Shown one piece after another: positions 10,140 through 23,032 of a stretch of 64,000 bases of DNA. The stretch lies in the NCBI GenBank assembly GCA_949825025.1, contig OX463784.1, positions 7,943,431-8,007,430 on the forward strand. The letters are read 5' to 3'. Position 1 is the first letter of the stretch; the number at the start of each line of letters is the position of its first letter. The translations under genes and the position numbers were made by a program. Source of the DNA: Siphlonurus alternatus. Its lineage: Eukaryota > Arthropoda > Insecta > Ephemeroptera > Siphlonuridae. The notes under the pieces were generated by a model that saw only the letters and a program-made list of their open reading frames with translations, was not told the origin of the DNA and did no database searches.

Positions 10140-11462
10140 GTAAGTACTGCCTTTTGTGTGGGTTTATATTGTTATAATATAGTTATATCATGGGACGATT
10201 TCAGTGTATCGTGGAGATATAAATTAACCCTATGTTTATGGGGGACTTAAAAAGACCTTTTCAGATACGAAATGGGGTGTTTTTGAAAATTTAACATGCT
10301 TGCATTGAGTAAAAAACATTAAAAAAAAAACTTAAAGTGAATAATTTATAGGGATTTATTGGCAAATTATTAGTGAATCGTATTTGTACATTTTTTGAAA
10401 AATATCTCTTCTTTCTCTGTGTGTGGTGCATGTATGGGAAAGATCATAGGGCGCGAATTTGGAGAATTAATTTTTTTACCTATATGCGTGGTTGATAAAA
10501 AATGTTTTTTATTAATAAAAGTTATTTTAATGAAATTCAGAATGGGAAAGAAATGTAAAAAAATTATTGCAAAAAATTGTTTACTTTTTGATTGAACGTT
10601 GGCAAGATAATTTGAAATCTTCTAATTTGTGATAAATTCGTACTATATTAATTTAAAGGGGGATAATGATAATGATCCATTTTTAAAAAAATGACAAGTC
10701 AGTACATAATTTTTATTTAATTTGTTTTGACATCATATGTGATTTTTATGTTATTTTTTTTTATAAACGAATTAGCTTTTTAATCCTGGTTCATGAATTT
10801 CTATAAGCCCAAATTATATATATAAAAAAAAAAAAAAAAATGAAAAAATGCAAAATGCCTTATAAGACATTTTTTCATAAATCTTTTTTTTTTTTTTTTT
10901 TTTTACATGGCACATTAAGCCTCGATACTAATTTCCATATAATTATATATATATTGTAGTTAGTATAATTTTATTATATATAGTAATTAATAAAATTGAT
11001 TTAATAAATTAAATATAATAACCATGATAGAGTTTAAAAGCATATCATATAAGAAGCAAAAGACTGATATCGTTATGAAATCGAAATTAGAGCTAATAAA
11101 ATTTATTGTTCTCCAAATATTTAATAATTACGCATAATAAAATTCACTTAGCCTTGTAAATAGTAAATTACACCATAAAACTACTTGAATTTTGTGTACA
11201 TTTAGAGTAATAAACACAATTGCCTAAATATTTGAAATCCAAGGTTAAATTATTTTGGAGAACGTGTGGGTGTTGTGAAAGTGAAACGGTTGAACCTCCT
11301 GTAACGGTCAGAGTGACTAGACGTGAAATATGATCATTAAATGACGTGTAATATCTGTGTGTCGCGTTGACGGAGTTTTGTTTTGAGTATTTGAGCCCAA
11401 CTGTCGTTTTTTTATGAAAGATCTTGCTTAGTGAAAATGATACTGAAGAATAAAAGATGAGG
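10140..11462. other. AT-rich intron sequence
   Basis: I see no gene. Several A and T homopolymer runs are present (10825-10842, 10886-10904). A 104-codon open frame on the minus strand (11168-11482) has no recognisable domain and runs into the SINE, so I do not call it. Confidence 0.5.
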
Positions 11463-11836
11463 TTCAGCGTGGCACAGTGCATTGACCGGTTCTCGTTAGA
11501 TCACCGAAGTCAAGCTATGTCGAGCGTGGTTAGTACTTGGATGGGTGACTGTTTTAAGTAAAAATTACGCTACTCCCTTCCTGGGGTAAATTCGTCTTGC
11601 TTTCCACCCAGAGCAGTGATGTACTTGTGTGTGGTTCCCCAGGTTTTGGACATCACTTTGGTCCAGTGATTAAAAAATATGAGAAGTGTCCGTCCTGACT
11701 GAGGTTTTTCACAGTTCCCTCAGTCTCACCTTACGAATGCTGAGATGCCTAACAGGCTGTGGCGACCATCCTTTACCTGCCTTATCCCTACCCATTACCC
11801 CGCCGCGAGCACCAAGCTCAAAGAGGTGTAAATGTG
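11463..11836 (+). repeat. 5S-derived SINE, subfamily B, full length
   Basis: The head is GTGGCACAGTGCATTGACCG, with the 5S-like block GATCACCGAAGTCAAGC and TACTTGGATGGGTGAC. The B-type body and shared tail (GTCCGTCCTGACTGAGG) follow. The 3' part has CCCCGCCGCGAGC and ends at AGGTGTAAATG. Confidence 0.85.
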
Positions 11837-12095
11837 AGAATTTAATAATTTGCTAAGCATTTCATTAAGTTATCAAACATAATTAGGATGAAGCGTAATA
11901 ACATTTTGTAAGTTATTAAAAAAGTGTTATTTTAATATATGAATTAGCCAGCCAAATTAACTTCAAAATTAAATTACCTCTACGTTTTGTTTTAATTATT
12001 TACAGCCTTCCTAAAAAATATGATCCTAAATAACTGCAAAATAAAAATACAAATTTAACACGCAACATGATTTGTATTTTGTTTACAAAAGTTAT

Positions 12096-12361
12096 AATGG
12101 ACAACCTGCATGATTTTTTTTATTGCAGAAATGAATGGAGGGTACCAAATTATGCTATATACTCTGAATTTTTTCAGATTTTTCTTTTTTTATAAACTCA
12201 GAACTATTATATTTTTAAATACTTAATTAAAAGTGCGGCCACGCCCCCTGGAGGCGTCAATAGTCGTCTTGGCCCTAACCCTTTTTATTAACTTGCACAA
12301 CTTTCAATAATTATTAAAAAATTCATTTCTGCAATAAAAATTTTCATGAAGGTTGTCCATT
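12096..12361. mobile_element. Palindromic element, TTTATTGCAGAAATG family, copy 1
   Basis: The left arm (AATGGACAACCT, then TTTTATTGCAGAAATGAATG) pairs with the right (CATTTCTGCAATAAAAA, then AGGTTGTCCATT). A GC-rich centre (GCGGCCACGCCCCCTGGAGG) separates them. The TTTATTGCAGAAATG block is shared with 15303 and 49886. Confidence 0.75.
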
Positions 12362-13169
12362 TTAATTTTTGTAAATTTTGCTACAAATTTGAGCGGAGAT
12401 TTGTTACGGTTCATCACCCCAGCTTTTGGAAAACTTTCAATGTCATTTTTAATTGAATGATAAAAAAAAAAATGAATACATAATTGTTTGGAGTTTATCA
12501 AGTACTATATACATACATTACTATACTATGTACATTACTATATACATTAAAAAAATCAATGTCATATGATACAATGATACATGTACTTCAATTTAGCGTT
12601 AAATTTTATTTTCCTGTTGTTATACCGTATAAAATTTTAATTGTTGCATTACCTTGGACTTAACATTTTCTTTTAGTGTTAAAATATAATTACAAAACTC
12701 AATTATTTTTAAACTGCTTATGATTCACTTCAGTTATTTATAATTTAAAAATACACACACATAGTTTATCCAGTTAATTTTCTTTCATTATTTTATCGTC
12801 ATGAGTTATTTTGACGGTAGTAATTTGCTATGAATTAATTACAGTATGACTCAGCACAAATAAAGTAGTACTAAATAACTAAAACACTCGGTAACTAATC
12901 GAAATTAAAGCTCCAGTGCTAAATATACTATGTCAGCTTGCTGTAAGTTGTTTAATATTTTAAATATACAACTCTTAAATATAACTCTATATTTAATTAA
13001 TTTTTAATTAATGTGCACGAAGAAATTTTAATTAAATGTTATTATTTTGTCATTAACATTTCCTTTCACCACAGATTAAAAATTGTAATAAGTAAGTTAT
13101 GGGACAAACTGCATGATATATATATTTTTTATATATTTACACTTAACAGTATATATTTATTTTTGTGTA
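12362..13169. other. AT-rich intron sequence
   Basis: I see no gene or clear repeat. Confidence 0.5.
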
Positions 13170-13538
13170 TTAAAGGTAAGATAACACGAACAATCGATTG
13201 TTGTAGTTCCATTCGATTAACATGTAAACTTTAGCAATCTCATAATAATTCTGAATTTTTTTTTTAGACAGTTCTTAGCACCAAAAAAATTTCAAAACAA
13301 TCGGACGATCCAATTTTTTTAAAGTAATTTTTTTAATTTTCAGTACAGAGATTTCCCATGGAGACCTAAACTAATAAATTAATTTAAAAATTGGATCTTC
13401 CGATTGTTTTGAAATTTTTTCCACGTTTTTTTGGTGCTCAAAAAATATTCAGAATTATTATGAGGTTGCTAAGGTTTATATTACATGTTAATCAAATAGG
13501 ACTACAACAATCGACTGTTCGTGTTATCTTACCCTTAA
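13170..13538. mobile_element. TTAA-flanked palindromic element, GGTAAGATAAC family
   Basis: TTAA at 13170-13173 and 13535-13538 encloses arms starting AGGTAAGATAACACGAAC. The inner part has TTAACATGTAAACTTTAGC and TTTCCCATGGAGAC. The element at 27651 shares these internal blocks, and one at 49225 shares the end, so they form a family. Confidence 0.8.
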
Positions 13539-15302
13539 ATCCAATACACTACAGTATATTATGAAGTATTTACCATCATAAATTGTAGACGAAAGGAATG
13601 ATTTTAAATTAGATTTAGATTTAAACCTGGAGTAAAAATTTAAATCTTCAATATGTATATTTAAATGCATAATATATTGCGATAATGTCTTGGTATTGGC
13701 AAACTTCTTATAGAGATCTCGGAACTGAAAATATGCAAAAACTATAATATTCACTCTCTGCTCAAGATATTATTATTAGCAATTTGAATGGAATATCCTC
13801 CTGAGAATTGTTACTTCTAATAATAGGAAGTAATCGCACGCTCTCTTATTCTTATGGGAAATTGATTGTTTCTTGACCATAATAATTATTGACGACCGGA
13901 AGTTGACTGCATGTAACCGGAAATAAAAACGAAAGCAAGTCTGACACGCCTCCTTCGACATCAAATCGACTTGGAAATGCAGTTGCATGATTAGATGAAA
14001 GTGATGTCTTTGAACTAGTTATAAAATATTGCGTGAGAATTAATTTAATAATTATAACAAATAATTGTTTATTGGGTTAATTAAAGCATAATATATATGC
14101 ACTTAAATGTATTGTACATACATATTATGAAGGATATAGGTGGAAACACTATAACAAATTAATATAATTAACAATATTTAATTAAGTTTAAATTATATTT
14201 GTATCATTAATTTACAATTAAAAAGTGAATTGTATTTTTTTTTCGATTTTGAATTGCTTTTTATTTCTTATTAATGTATAATGTAAAAATTACGCAAAAT
14301 GCGTGATTGTATTTGTAATATAATTATATATTATGCTATTTAAATATAATTTTGTTATTCGTGTAAAAAAGTGACCAATGTTTTACTAAAAAGTTTCTGA
14401 ATATCAAACAAAAATTGCAATGTTTTAATTTTTTAGAATTAATAATTGCTATTAATATTATACCTTTAAATGTTGTTTCAAAATTCAATTATAATAAATA
14501 AATATTTAGTTTAACTATTTAATTTTATATGCTTTAAATTTATTTATTTGTTTTTTTCGGGAGAATTAAACATTACAAATTTCCAAATTTGCATTACAAA
14601 TTTCCAAATTTGCGTTTTACGTTTTTCTTTGAAATATTTAAAAAAAAAAAAAAAAAAATGAGCCATAATGAAATATTTTGAATTGACGGTAAAAATTTTG
14701 TTGTTTGTTTTGAAAAAATTGCAATTCTCTAAAGCGTGACCTGAGTTAACCTCTTTTCTTCTAACAACACCTGAGAGTACTCACTCTTGGAAATTGTCCA
14801 ACGTATAATAATCAGTATTCAGTTTGTAGCACCTACCTACATTCTTAGCGTGAAATGAATTCATATTTCTAATTGCAACGTTATATTACCGTTAACTCGC
14901 TAGCATACTTATTCTTTCACCATTGTTGGTGTATAATTTTCATACTGCAATTAACTTGTATGAACTAAATTAATATTTTAATTGCTCCCAGTAAATCTAT
15001 TTGCCACCCATGTTATTATTAATTTATTATAAGATTTGCCACTCAGAGTATCAAATTTATCAGTGTATAGTGCTAATGATATGTAAAATTGATACAGACA
15101 CAATGTGATTTATTGCTATAAGGCTTCAGATTTAAAGTTATATAATTACATGAACTATAAAGTGTTTTGTAATTAATTATTGCAATTATATCGCTTGAAT
15201 ATTAATAATAATCTTTGATTGATTAGTTTAATCGTTTCAAAGGATTTGTTTGTGTTCTTTGATTGTGCGTCTAACGTATATATGAAAATTACAATGTATA
15301 CA
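13539..15302. other. AT-rich intron sequence
   Basis: I see no gene. It contains a 21-base unit (CATTACAAATTTCCAAATTTG) repeated twice at about 14570-14613 and an A run at 14641. Confidence 0.5.
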
Positions 15303-15621
15303 ATGGAGTATTGTCCTCAATTTTTTTTATTGCAGAAATGGATAGAGCGTGCAAAGTTATGCTACCCTGTTTTTTTCAGACTTTCTAGAGCCCGGTAAGT
15401 ATTTTTAAAAAATTATTTAAAGTCCTTTTTGTGACGTCACGCGGCGGCAAGTTCTATCTTTTTCTTAAGGAGCGGCGTCTCGTGACGTCACAAAAATAAC
15501 TTTCAATAATTTTTTTAAAAATAGTTCCCGGTCTCTAAAGAATCTGAAAAAAATCAAAGTAGCATAACTTTGCACCCTCTATCCATTTCTGCAATAATAA
15601 AAATTTAGGTCAATACTCCAT
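15303..15621. mobile_element. Palindromic element, TTTATTGCAGAAATG family, copy 2
   Basis: The ends are ATGGAGTATTGTCCTCAA and its reverse complement. Internal blocks are TTTATTGCAGAAATGGATAG and TCTAGAGCCCGG. Each arm carries GTGACGTCAC (15431-15440, 15482-15491) around a GCGGCGGCAAG centre. It is very close to the element at 49886-50203. Confidence 0.85.
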
Positions 15622-18127
15622 TACATAGCTTAATATATACAATGTTAATTATGTTTCACTCACTGCGTAAATTTGCTTATTAATTAATTAAATAATGAAA
15701 AATGTATTGAAAATATAAACCTGAAATTAATATTAAATATAATATATATTTTTCAAAATTATCATGGAAGCTTAAGGCTTAACCTGAGATATTCGGACGA
15801 AAAAAGTCGTATCGACAGATGTTCTTGAAATTAATTTGGTAGACTTACAACAATTGTCCAAATACTACTGATTTTTTTTAGATTTTTTTAACCGTTGGTT
15901 TAATTATAATTAATTTATTCAAATGTGTATTTTGTATCCTTTCAATGTTAAATTTTTCAATCAACATTGCACAAAAACGGCTCGAGAATTTTTTTAGAAT
16001 TTTACATGGATAAAAGCTAATTTTTTGGACTATTTTTCTGAATTGTTTTCATATATTTCGAACCGTGGCGATGATCGTTTCTGATATGTCCTAAGAAACT
16101 TGGCAACGCTCTCAAGGACTGTAGTTACCACCTCCTCCTAATCTTTTATTCGCATTACTATTGCAACAGTGTTGTCAGATTTGCAGGTGTAGCCACGCCT
16201 CTTGACCTTGACAGACAAATTCTCAGGTTATACCTTTTAAACTCCAATCTGTGAAGGAAGAGTATGGTAAGAGAATCTCCTCCTCCCTCCCCAACTCTTC
16301 AAAACCCTCAATTAATTATTTACTAACTTACTAACGTGATCTATTTTGTTTGTAATGTACTATCTGTGTTCTAAAATAATACTATTACCCCCCCCCCTTC
16401 CCCCCATCCATCCACTTTCATAATTAACATCCGTATTTTACATTATTCTTCATCGGCTTCTGTGACTAGTTTTTAAAAAAAACATTTTTAATGTAAAAAC
16501 AAAGCATATTGTAAAAAAAACTACAATATCATAAAAATAAAAAGACGAATTGTGCATAAATTTCATTGTTATTATTGTACATCAAATTAGTTCCGGTTCT
16601 AAACACAAATGAATTTACTTTTTACACATCTTGAGATTAAAGCTACGTACATCTCATCTTTCCATGTATCTCATGCTTGAAGGAACGCCAATATAATTAT
16701 AATGTAAATAAAAAAATACAAGATTTTTTTAATATATAACAATTTCCTTTTTGAAAGCTGTTGATAGGAATCACGGAACAAGGAAGAACATCATTGGATT
16801 TGATAAACAGATCTTATCTCAATGAAGTCTGAATTAATTTTTTAATAAAATATAAAGTCCTGAGTATGTTATTAAATATTAATTAATTCTTCTATCGACC
16901 TAATTTTTTTTTAAAAATATATGTAGGTTTTTGAACTGTCCTTTAGAAGCATGATTTTAATTGTGTTTTGAATTGACTAAAAGTAATTAGATTCTTTTTC
17001 CAACTTAATTAAGATATAATGTTTAAAGAGAGTTTTAGTACTTAAAATGATTGTTGATTATATCTGTTTAATTTTTAATATTTACGTTAATTGAAATTAT
17101 AACAAGTGTGGTGTTATATTTTTCAACAATTACTATAATTTGCATAATAATGGGATGTATGCACCGTGCATTACGTCATGCAGTTTATCCAGATAATTCA
17201 CTATTTTAAATTAAAAATTATATTCGAATATTAAATTTGAATGTTTTTTTACAAATTCTAGACAGTGAATTGTTTAAATTTAAAATAAAAATCAATTAAG
17301 TGTTTGTTTTTTTTTAACAAAATACAACAAATCCATTGGAAAAAAATTGAAGTATTTTAATAAGATATTAAAAAACATTGGCGATAAAAATAACATGAAC
17401 AGTTTGTACTGTCGGTATGAGTTAATGTTGACTGGCCAAACAAACATAAAACTACCTCCCAAAGTTCATATTGTCTAATATTATATTTATTTTATGAACA
17501 ATAAAAATAAAATAATTCCTCCTTATTTTGATATTATTAAATTTTGAATGTATTTTTTAAACACGTCATGATATAACCTACAGGAAAATAGCCACATTTA
17601 TTATTCTATTCGTATATAGGAAGTTATATGAAAACATTCCCCTTTACAAAAAAACATAGAGCTTCCTGTTCACAATACGAATGTAGCGATTAGAATTTTT
17701 TTGCAGTAATAACTTTCCATCTAAAGTTAGCTGACACTTCAATGTAGCGTATAGTCTGTTTGTTTTTAGTAGTCAGTTTACATCATGTAAATTGAAACAC
17801 GTGAGGTTTAACTTTTTTATGTTCTCTTTAAATTTAGATACCATGTTAGTATATATCATGTTTAACATTGTATGTGGTGTGAACTTTGCACTAAAAAATG
17901 ATTATATTCATTTTTATCTCTCTTGTAGCAAAGTCCAAAACAAGAGTCCGACATAAACAGTAAAAACGAGTTCAGTGATAGTAAATTAAATATAATTAAC
18001 TTAATAATTTAAAGCTGACTTAAAAATGTTTCAAATGGTTATATAATATTCTTATTATTATTATAATCCTCTCTCAAAATTGAAAAAAAAAAGTGTTCTT
18101 GTCCATAAAAATAATGTCGATAAAATA
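15622..18127. other. AT-rich intron sequence
   Basis: I see no gene. A C-rich run occurs at 16388-16405. Confidence 0.5.
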
Positions 18128-18312
18128 TATCGTCCCTTGTCCGAAATAATTGGTGTGTCTGCTTACCACGATTTCGTTGCAATAATGAGCTATCTGCTAT
18201 ATCAGGTGAGCGCAATTTATATATATGAGCTGTACGTCGGTAAAAATAAAACTCATAATTCCGCTCACCTGAAATAGCAAACAGCTCATTATTGCGGATG
18301 AGGAACGATATA
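18128..18312. mobile_element. Inverted-repeat element, CAATAATGAGCTAT family, copy 1
   Basis: The left arm (GCAATAATGAGCTATCTGCT, ATCAGGTGAGCGCAAT) pairs with the right (CCGCTCACCTGAAATAGC, AGCTCATTATTGCGG), with a TATATATGAGC centre. Outer ends are ATCGTCCCTTGTCC and GGATGAGGAACGAT. A related copy is at 32986. Confidence 0.7.
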
Positions 18313-18926
18313 TAAGAATGAAAAATATAGAAATAATAAAGAACATTTAAAAATTATTTTGTAACAAATTATAAGAACAATTTAGTGCAATATTATAATT
18401 ATAGAAATTTAAATTCATTCCTAATATAGCTTCCTATCATAGTTCTTGCACAGTTCATTAATACATTTGTATAAATAGTAGAATCGTTTATCTACAACAA
18501 AATGTTTTCTTTTTCTAAATTGCTCCATTGATATTTTTAATACGTATTAAATAATAATATTTACTGATACGATTCAGTTTCTTATTGATTTGACTGACCG
18601 ATAAGAAATTATCAATGGGTTACATAACCTTTATAAATAATGATTGAAATTTAGGTGAGGCGATCGTGATGTAATTTTAGAACGAAAAAATTCAGGGAGT
18701 GGTGGTAACGTCTTATCGATATATTCCGTCATATCCGTTGTTTAATTTCATATTGCTTCCATGGATTTATTAGAAATTGCTCCATCTGATTTTTTTCAAA
18801 CACATAATATTTACTGTATAAAACAATAAACTTGTAATAATTTCATCAATGTAATAATAGTTTTTTGTAATCGTATTGATAACTAGGGAATTCCAAGAAA
18901 ATTAAATCACTTTTTATAATTTTAAT

Positions 18927-18928
<2 letters not shown>

Positions 18929-18988
<60 letters not shown>
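18929..18988 (+). repeat. (CT)n microsatellite
   Basis: About 60 bases of uninterrupted CT dinucleotides. Confidence 0.95.
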
Positions 18989-18991
<3 letters not shown>

Positions 18992-19003
18992 AGCTTCTTC
19001 CCC

Positions 19004-19089
19004 TACTATCAGAACCAAAAAGGTGTGCCCTTCTTCTTATGGGACTTGTATGCTATTCAGGGGTATACACCTTTTTTAATCCGATAGTA
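19004..19089. mobile_element. Short inverted-repeat element
   Basis: TACTATCAGAACCAAAAAGG pairs with CCTTTTTTAATCCGATAGTA across an 86-base unit. It is single copy here and lies next to the CT repeat. Confidence 0.5.
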
Positions 19090-19450
19090 TTCCTGTCCCC
19101 AATCCTTCGTTTTTGAAAACATTCTATTATAAATTTATCGAATCCACAGTTTGCTTTTCCCACTGCACCCAACAGCTATTTACAATAAATATTTCTTGCA
19201 ATATTTCTTGCACTGCACCCAGTAATAAGGTTCTAGAGAGATTTCTAGAGATTCCGCGATCATTGATCACAATGCAAGGCCTGCCACTTGTGCAATCTCT
19301 CGCTCCGTTGATGCTGAAGGTAATTGTAAACAATAACAAAGGTCGTCCTTCCGCGTCTTACCTACATAATTCAATTAACATTACAGGTGATTGGAATTGT
19401 TTGTCCTTTTTGCAAGAAAACAGAACAAGATTTGTGTAGATGGAATTTTT
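19090..19450 (+). other. Weak coding-like segment
   Basis: A 108-codon open frame spans 19113-19439. Within it, a stretch from an acceptor-like CACCCAG (19216-19222) to a donor-like AAG-GTAATT at 19320 encodes a plausible amphipathic helix (KVLERFLEIPRSL). Its 97-base length does not fit between the two phase-0 exons of the SH3 gene. I recognise no family. It may be chance. Confidence 0.15.
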
Positions 19451-20370
19451 AGTGTCTAATGTTGAGCCTGTCGAGTTCACAAAAATTAAGAGTTTATAAC
19501 CTTTCTACATGCAATGCAATACATAATAAAATTATAAACACTTTCGAAATTCTGATTTCTGGTCCTTGGAAATAATTTTAGCGTTTATTTATATTTACAG
19601 TCTTTTCATATGCATGATCCTTCCAGTGCAGTAAATATATTCAAACTTTCAAATTGACAATTAATTTTATGAAGAAATAATATTAGATTGAGAATCAAAC
19701 TCTTCATATATATTGACCATGTTCAATTTGTATAAATGCATATATTTTTGTCAAATTAATTTTGAAACTTTAAAATTTCTTAGCCAAACTAATATTCTGC
19801 ACTGATTATTTTCCTATTATTATGGAATTACTTACTTCCAATTTATAAAAAAAAAATATGTCCTAAATTTAGGCAGCTATAAAAGTCTCCTCTCACACAA
19901 TTTCTATTGTAGCCTAAAATATTCTGTTTACAAACAATATTGTGACACAATTCTAGTAGTATAGTAATGTAGGTTAAATCTGCATAGTAATACATGGGTT
20001 GATAATAGATCTAAATACTATACTGCACGATCCAATGCACACACACACACGCATTCACACCTGAGTGAATATTATTATGCGCAATGGACGGTACAAACAT
20101 ACCAACTGCGCATGCGTCATCAGTCAAACGTGACCTTACATCATGGTTCTTGATGTTATGTTTTCTAATAGAAATTTAAACCTTATTGATTATGTAAGAG
20201 TGCAGGTGAAACAAGGTCCTCCAATTAAGACAAAGTTATATAATTAATTTATTTATTTTATGACCATACGTAATACAATATAAAAACATGCATGCATCTA
20301 GTTGCAATAAATATTTTTTAATGCTTCGTTGACGAAAGGAATAATTTAATTTCATACATTTTAAAAATTG
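19451..20370. other. AT-rich intron sequence
   Basis: I see no gene. It includes a CA run at 20037-20052 and the NRF-1-like site listed next. Confidence 0.5.
20105..20118. promoter_or_regulatory. NRF-1-like site
   Basis: CTGCGCATGCGTCA differs by one base from the NRF-1 palindrome TGCGCATGCGCA, in otherwise AT-rich DNA and close to GTCATCAGTC. Binding is an inference. Confidence 0.3.
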
Positions 20371-20499
20371 AAGCCGGTATTACACGATACAATTTTTTAA
20401 TTATTGCATACAATTCAACTCCATTTGTTTGTTTGTGTGTTGATAGAATTTTCTTGCAAGGAAAAATAATATGCAAAATTGTATCGTGTAATATAGGCT
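20371..20499. mobile_element. Palindromic MITE-like element, AAGCCTATATTACACG family, copy 4
   Basis: The ends AAGCCGGTATTACACGATAC and TTGTATCGTGTAATATAGGC are well kept. The middle is shorter than in the copy at 1464. Confidence 0.75.
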
Positions 20500-21211
20500 G
20501 TAACTTTAGGGAAAGGAAATTTTAATATTATTATATTAGCTATATATACAGTACTCATAAAAAATAAATTAATGTATGAAATCGTTATATTATTTACTGT
20601 GACGGGATTTTAAAAAGAAAAAAATTAATATAATATTGATGGACGTATTAGCCCATCGTTGCAGACATGATACACAATATTGTAGTTATATTTGCACAGG
20701 TAGTTTAATTATGTAATTAGACACATTACATGATCGCGTGGTGGAAAGTGAAGCTAATAAAGTTATAATGTAATATATGTGGCTATGGTCCACTGAACAC
20801 TTTCATTATTATAGATTGATTTCATTGTAATGTTGCTTATTATGATTTTATACTGAAGAAAAAATTTCTTGTTCAATAATCGATCAATACCGCGAGACGA
20901 ATTGAGTGAAACTAATTTTGTAATTTCAGTAAATATTACACTTTCGATTTTTATGATAAAAAATATCTACTATAAATTATGTGTCATGAGGCTGCATTTT
21001 CTAGTTTATTTGTTAAAATCTCAGAAAATGAACTTAAAGCAGACGAGAAATGTTTGTGATTTTTTCCCTTACATACCCTCTGTTTATTCAACATATGCTT
21101 GGATTTACGAAGAGCCAGGAAGTTCAATTCAGTCACTTTTGTGACCACTACCCTACAACAGGGTTCAGTTAAAAAAAATCTAAAAGTTTTTCAGAATTTG
21201 AGAAGCGTGCA
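20500..21211. other. AT-rich intron sequence
   Basis: I see no gene. A 91-codon open frame at 20869-21144 has no recognisable domain or splice context. Confidence 0.45.
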
Positions 21212-21633
21212 TTAAGGGCATTGGGTGTAGCACCGGTAGTTGGCAACACTGACGTATCTTCACCATGTTAATTTTTTATCATTGCTCCTCGGAGTAATTT
21301 TTATGCTAGAGCTATCCATAAGCTGATTGCTGTAGTATCAAGATAATTAGTAGTCCAAGTGCACAATTTGGCTAAATAAAGCCTGATTTAAAGAAAAGTA
21401 TTTTTTAGTAATTTTTAAATTTACATGTATTTTTCTAAAATATAAAAAAATACTTTTCTTTAAATCAGGCTTTATTTAGCCAAATTGTGCACTTGGGCTA
21501 CTAATTATCTTGATACTACAGCAATCAGCTTAGCTCTAGCATAAAAATTACTCCGAGGAGCAATGATAAAAAATTAACATGGTGAAGATACGTCAGTGTT
21601 GCCAACTACCGGTGCTACACCCAATGCCCTTAA
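21212..21633. mobile_element. TTAA-flanked palindromic element, intact copy
   Basis: A 422-base near-perfect palindrome with the same ends as 3405 (TTAAGGGCATTGGGTGTAGC). Its AT-rich loop gives the empty site for the element nested in the 3405 copy. Arms match almost base for base, implying recent insertion or gene-conversion-like repair. Confidence 0.9.
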
Positions 21634-21723
21634 TAAAAATATTTCTGAATGGTTTACTTTTAAGAGTTGACACTTGATAAGTATATGACACTTCTGTCAG
21701 TTATCTATTATTTTCTTATCACT

Positions 21724-21813
21724 GTGACCGTGTCATTTTAAGGTATACGTATTTGTTAACATGTGATATTTTCACATGTTAACAAATACGTATACCTTAA
21801 AATGACACGGTCA
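21724..21813. repeat. Perfect 90-base hairpin
   Basis: TGACCGTGTCATTTTAAGG begins a 42-base arm repeated exactly in reverse complement, with only about 6 bases at the centre (ATATTT). No second copy is seen in the window. It lies between a TTAA element and a SINE. Confidence 0.85.
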
Positions 21814-21860
21814 ACTCAAATTTCAGATTTTATTATTAAATTTTTATGTGAGAGTTATAA

Positions 21861-22230
21861 CCTGGGTCTCGTCAGATCACCGAAGTCAAGCAACGCCGAG
21901 CGTGGTTAGTAGTTGGATGTATGACCATTTTCAACAAAAATCACGTTTCCCACCCAGGGGTAAATCGTTGCGCTTTTCTATAAGCAAGTGGTTCCCCTGA
22001 CTTTGGACCATTGCACTTCCAGTTTATTAACAAAAGCTGTAGCGTCCATCGCAGCTAAGGTTTCCACGTTTCCCTCAGTCACAGGTAAATGCCTGGATGG
22101 ATTGCAAGGCCGTGGCCGCGTGGCAGCCCCCGTTCCCGATGGTCCCGCGAAACACTTAAGTTAGGGTTTCAGAAGGATCGGGGTTTCAAACTTTGTAACT
22201 GGAAGTACCAAATTGTGGTTTGATATAAAA
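21861..22230 (+). repeat. 5S-derived SINE, subfamily A, 5' truncated
   Basis: It begins inside the head (CCTGGGTCTCGTCAGATCAC), lacking GTGGCGCAGTGCGC. The 5S block, body and tail are present but diverged (CCATCGCAGCTAAGG). It ends TGTGGTTTGATA plus A run. Confidence 0.85.
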
Positions 22231-22919
22231 AAAATACTCTTTTTGTTTCTTGTTATGCTCCTTTAATTTATGCAATAAAGCATACAAATTGTTAATAATA
22301 GATCATTTTTACGTGATACAACAGGTGGATGGATATCCAGCACATTAAATTTAGATGCAGTTGTTGAACGTATTGTAGACAACCTGTTGTTATTGACGTT
22401 ACCCCTGACTGACTTTACTTCATGCGAAATAATTATTTCTTAACATCGGAAGCGTTTCATTTATTATTATAACATTTTATCTATCGCACTTTCTATCAAT
22501 TCCGCGTGAATTTGGTAACGTTAAAAGTGTAAATTAGTGATGGTTGAAAATAGTGAACTTTTTCGAAAGTATTTATCTTACACAATTATTGTAATTTAGT
22601 GGTTTCATTATATAGAGACTATTATAAGAATTTTAATTGTTATTAATAAGTTTTTAAATATAACATCAGATGAGAAATTGCAACTCCCATTTCCTTGTTT
22701 TTTTTTTATCGATTTTTAACTTAGACTTCCTATTATTTTGAAGTTTAAAAGCTTTCACGATACAATAAAAAGGTATACTTGAACTCGGATAGCAAATAGT
22801 GTATTTTTATGTAGTTTAGTGTTTAAACGAATGCAATTTTATAATTTAAAGGAGCTTATTCATCAATATGTCATGACATAATTATTATAATATAATATAT
22901 ATAAATAATATTACACAAT
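22231..22919. other. AT-rich intron sequence
   Basis: I see no gene or recognisable repeat. Confidence 0.5.
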
Positions 22920-23032
22920 GCGGGGCATTCACAACGCACTTTAACCCCCACTTTAGCCTCGATTTTTATCCCTGGTGCTAAACATGGTACTAACCCAAGC
23001 CTAAACACCAAGCAGGGATAGAAATGTCCCTT
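22920..23032. mobile_element. Diverged copy of the GGGGCATTCACAAAGC element
   Basis: GGGGCATTCACAACGCACTT, then CTTTAACCCCCACTTTAGCC and CCTGGTGCTAAACATGGT match the left arm of the complete palindrome at 47478. The right arm is decayed (AGGGATAGAAATGTCCC). Confidence 0.65.

Noticed and set aside
19113..19439. A 108-codon open frame as a gene
   Set aside because: No family, both strands are open across the region, and the exon-like part does not fit the phase of the flanking gene. Kept only as a low-confidence entry.
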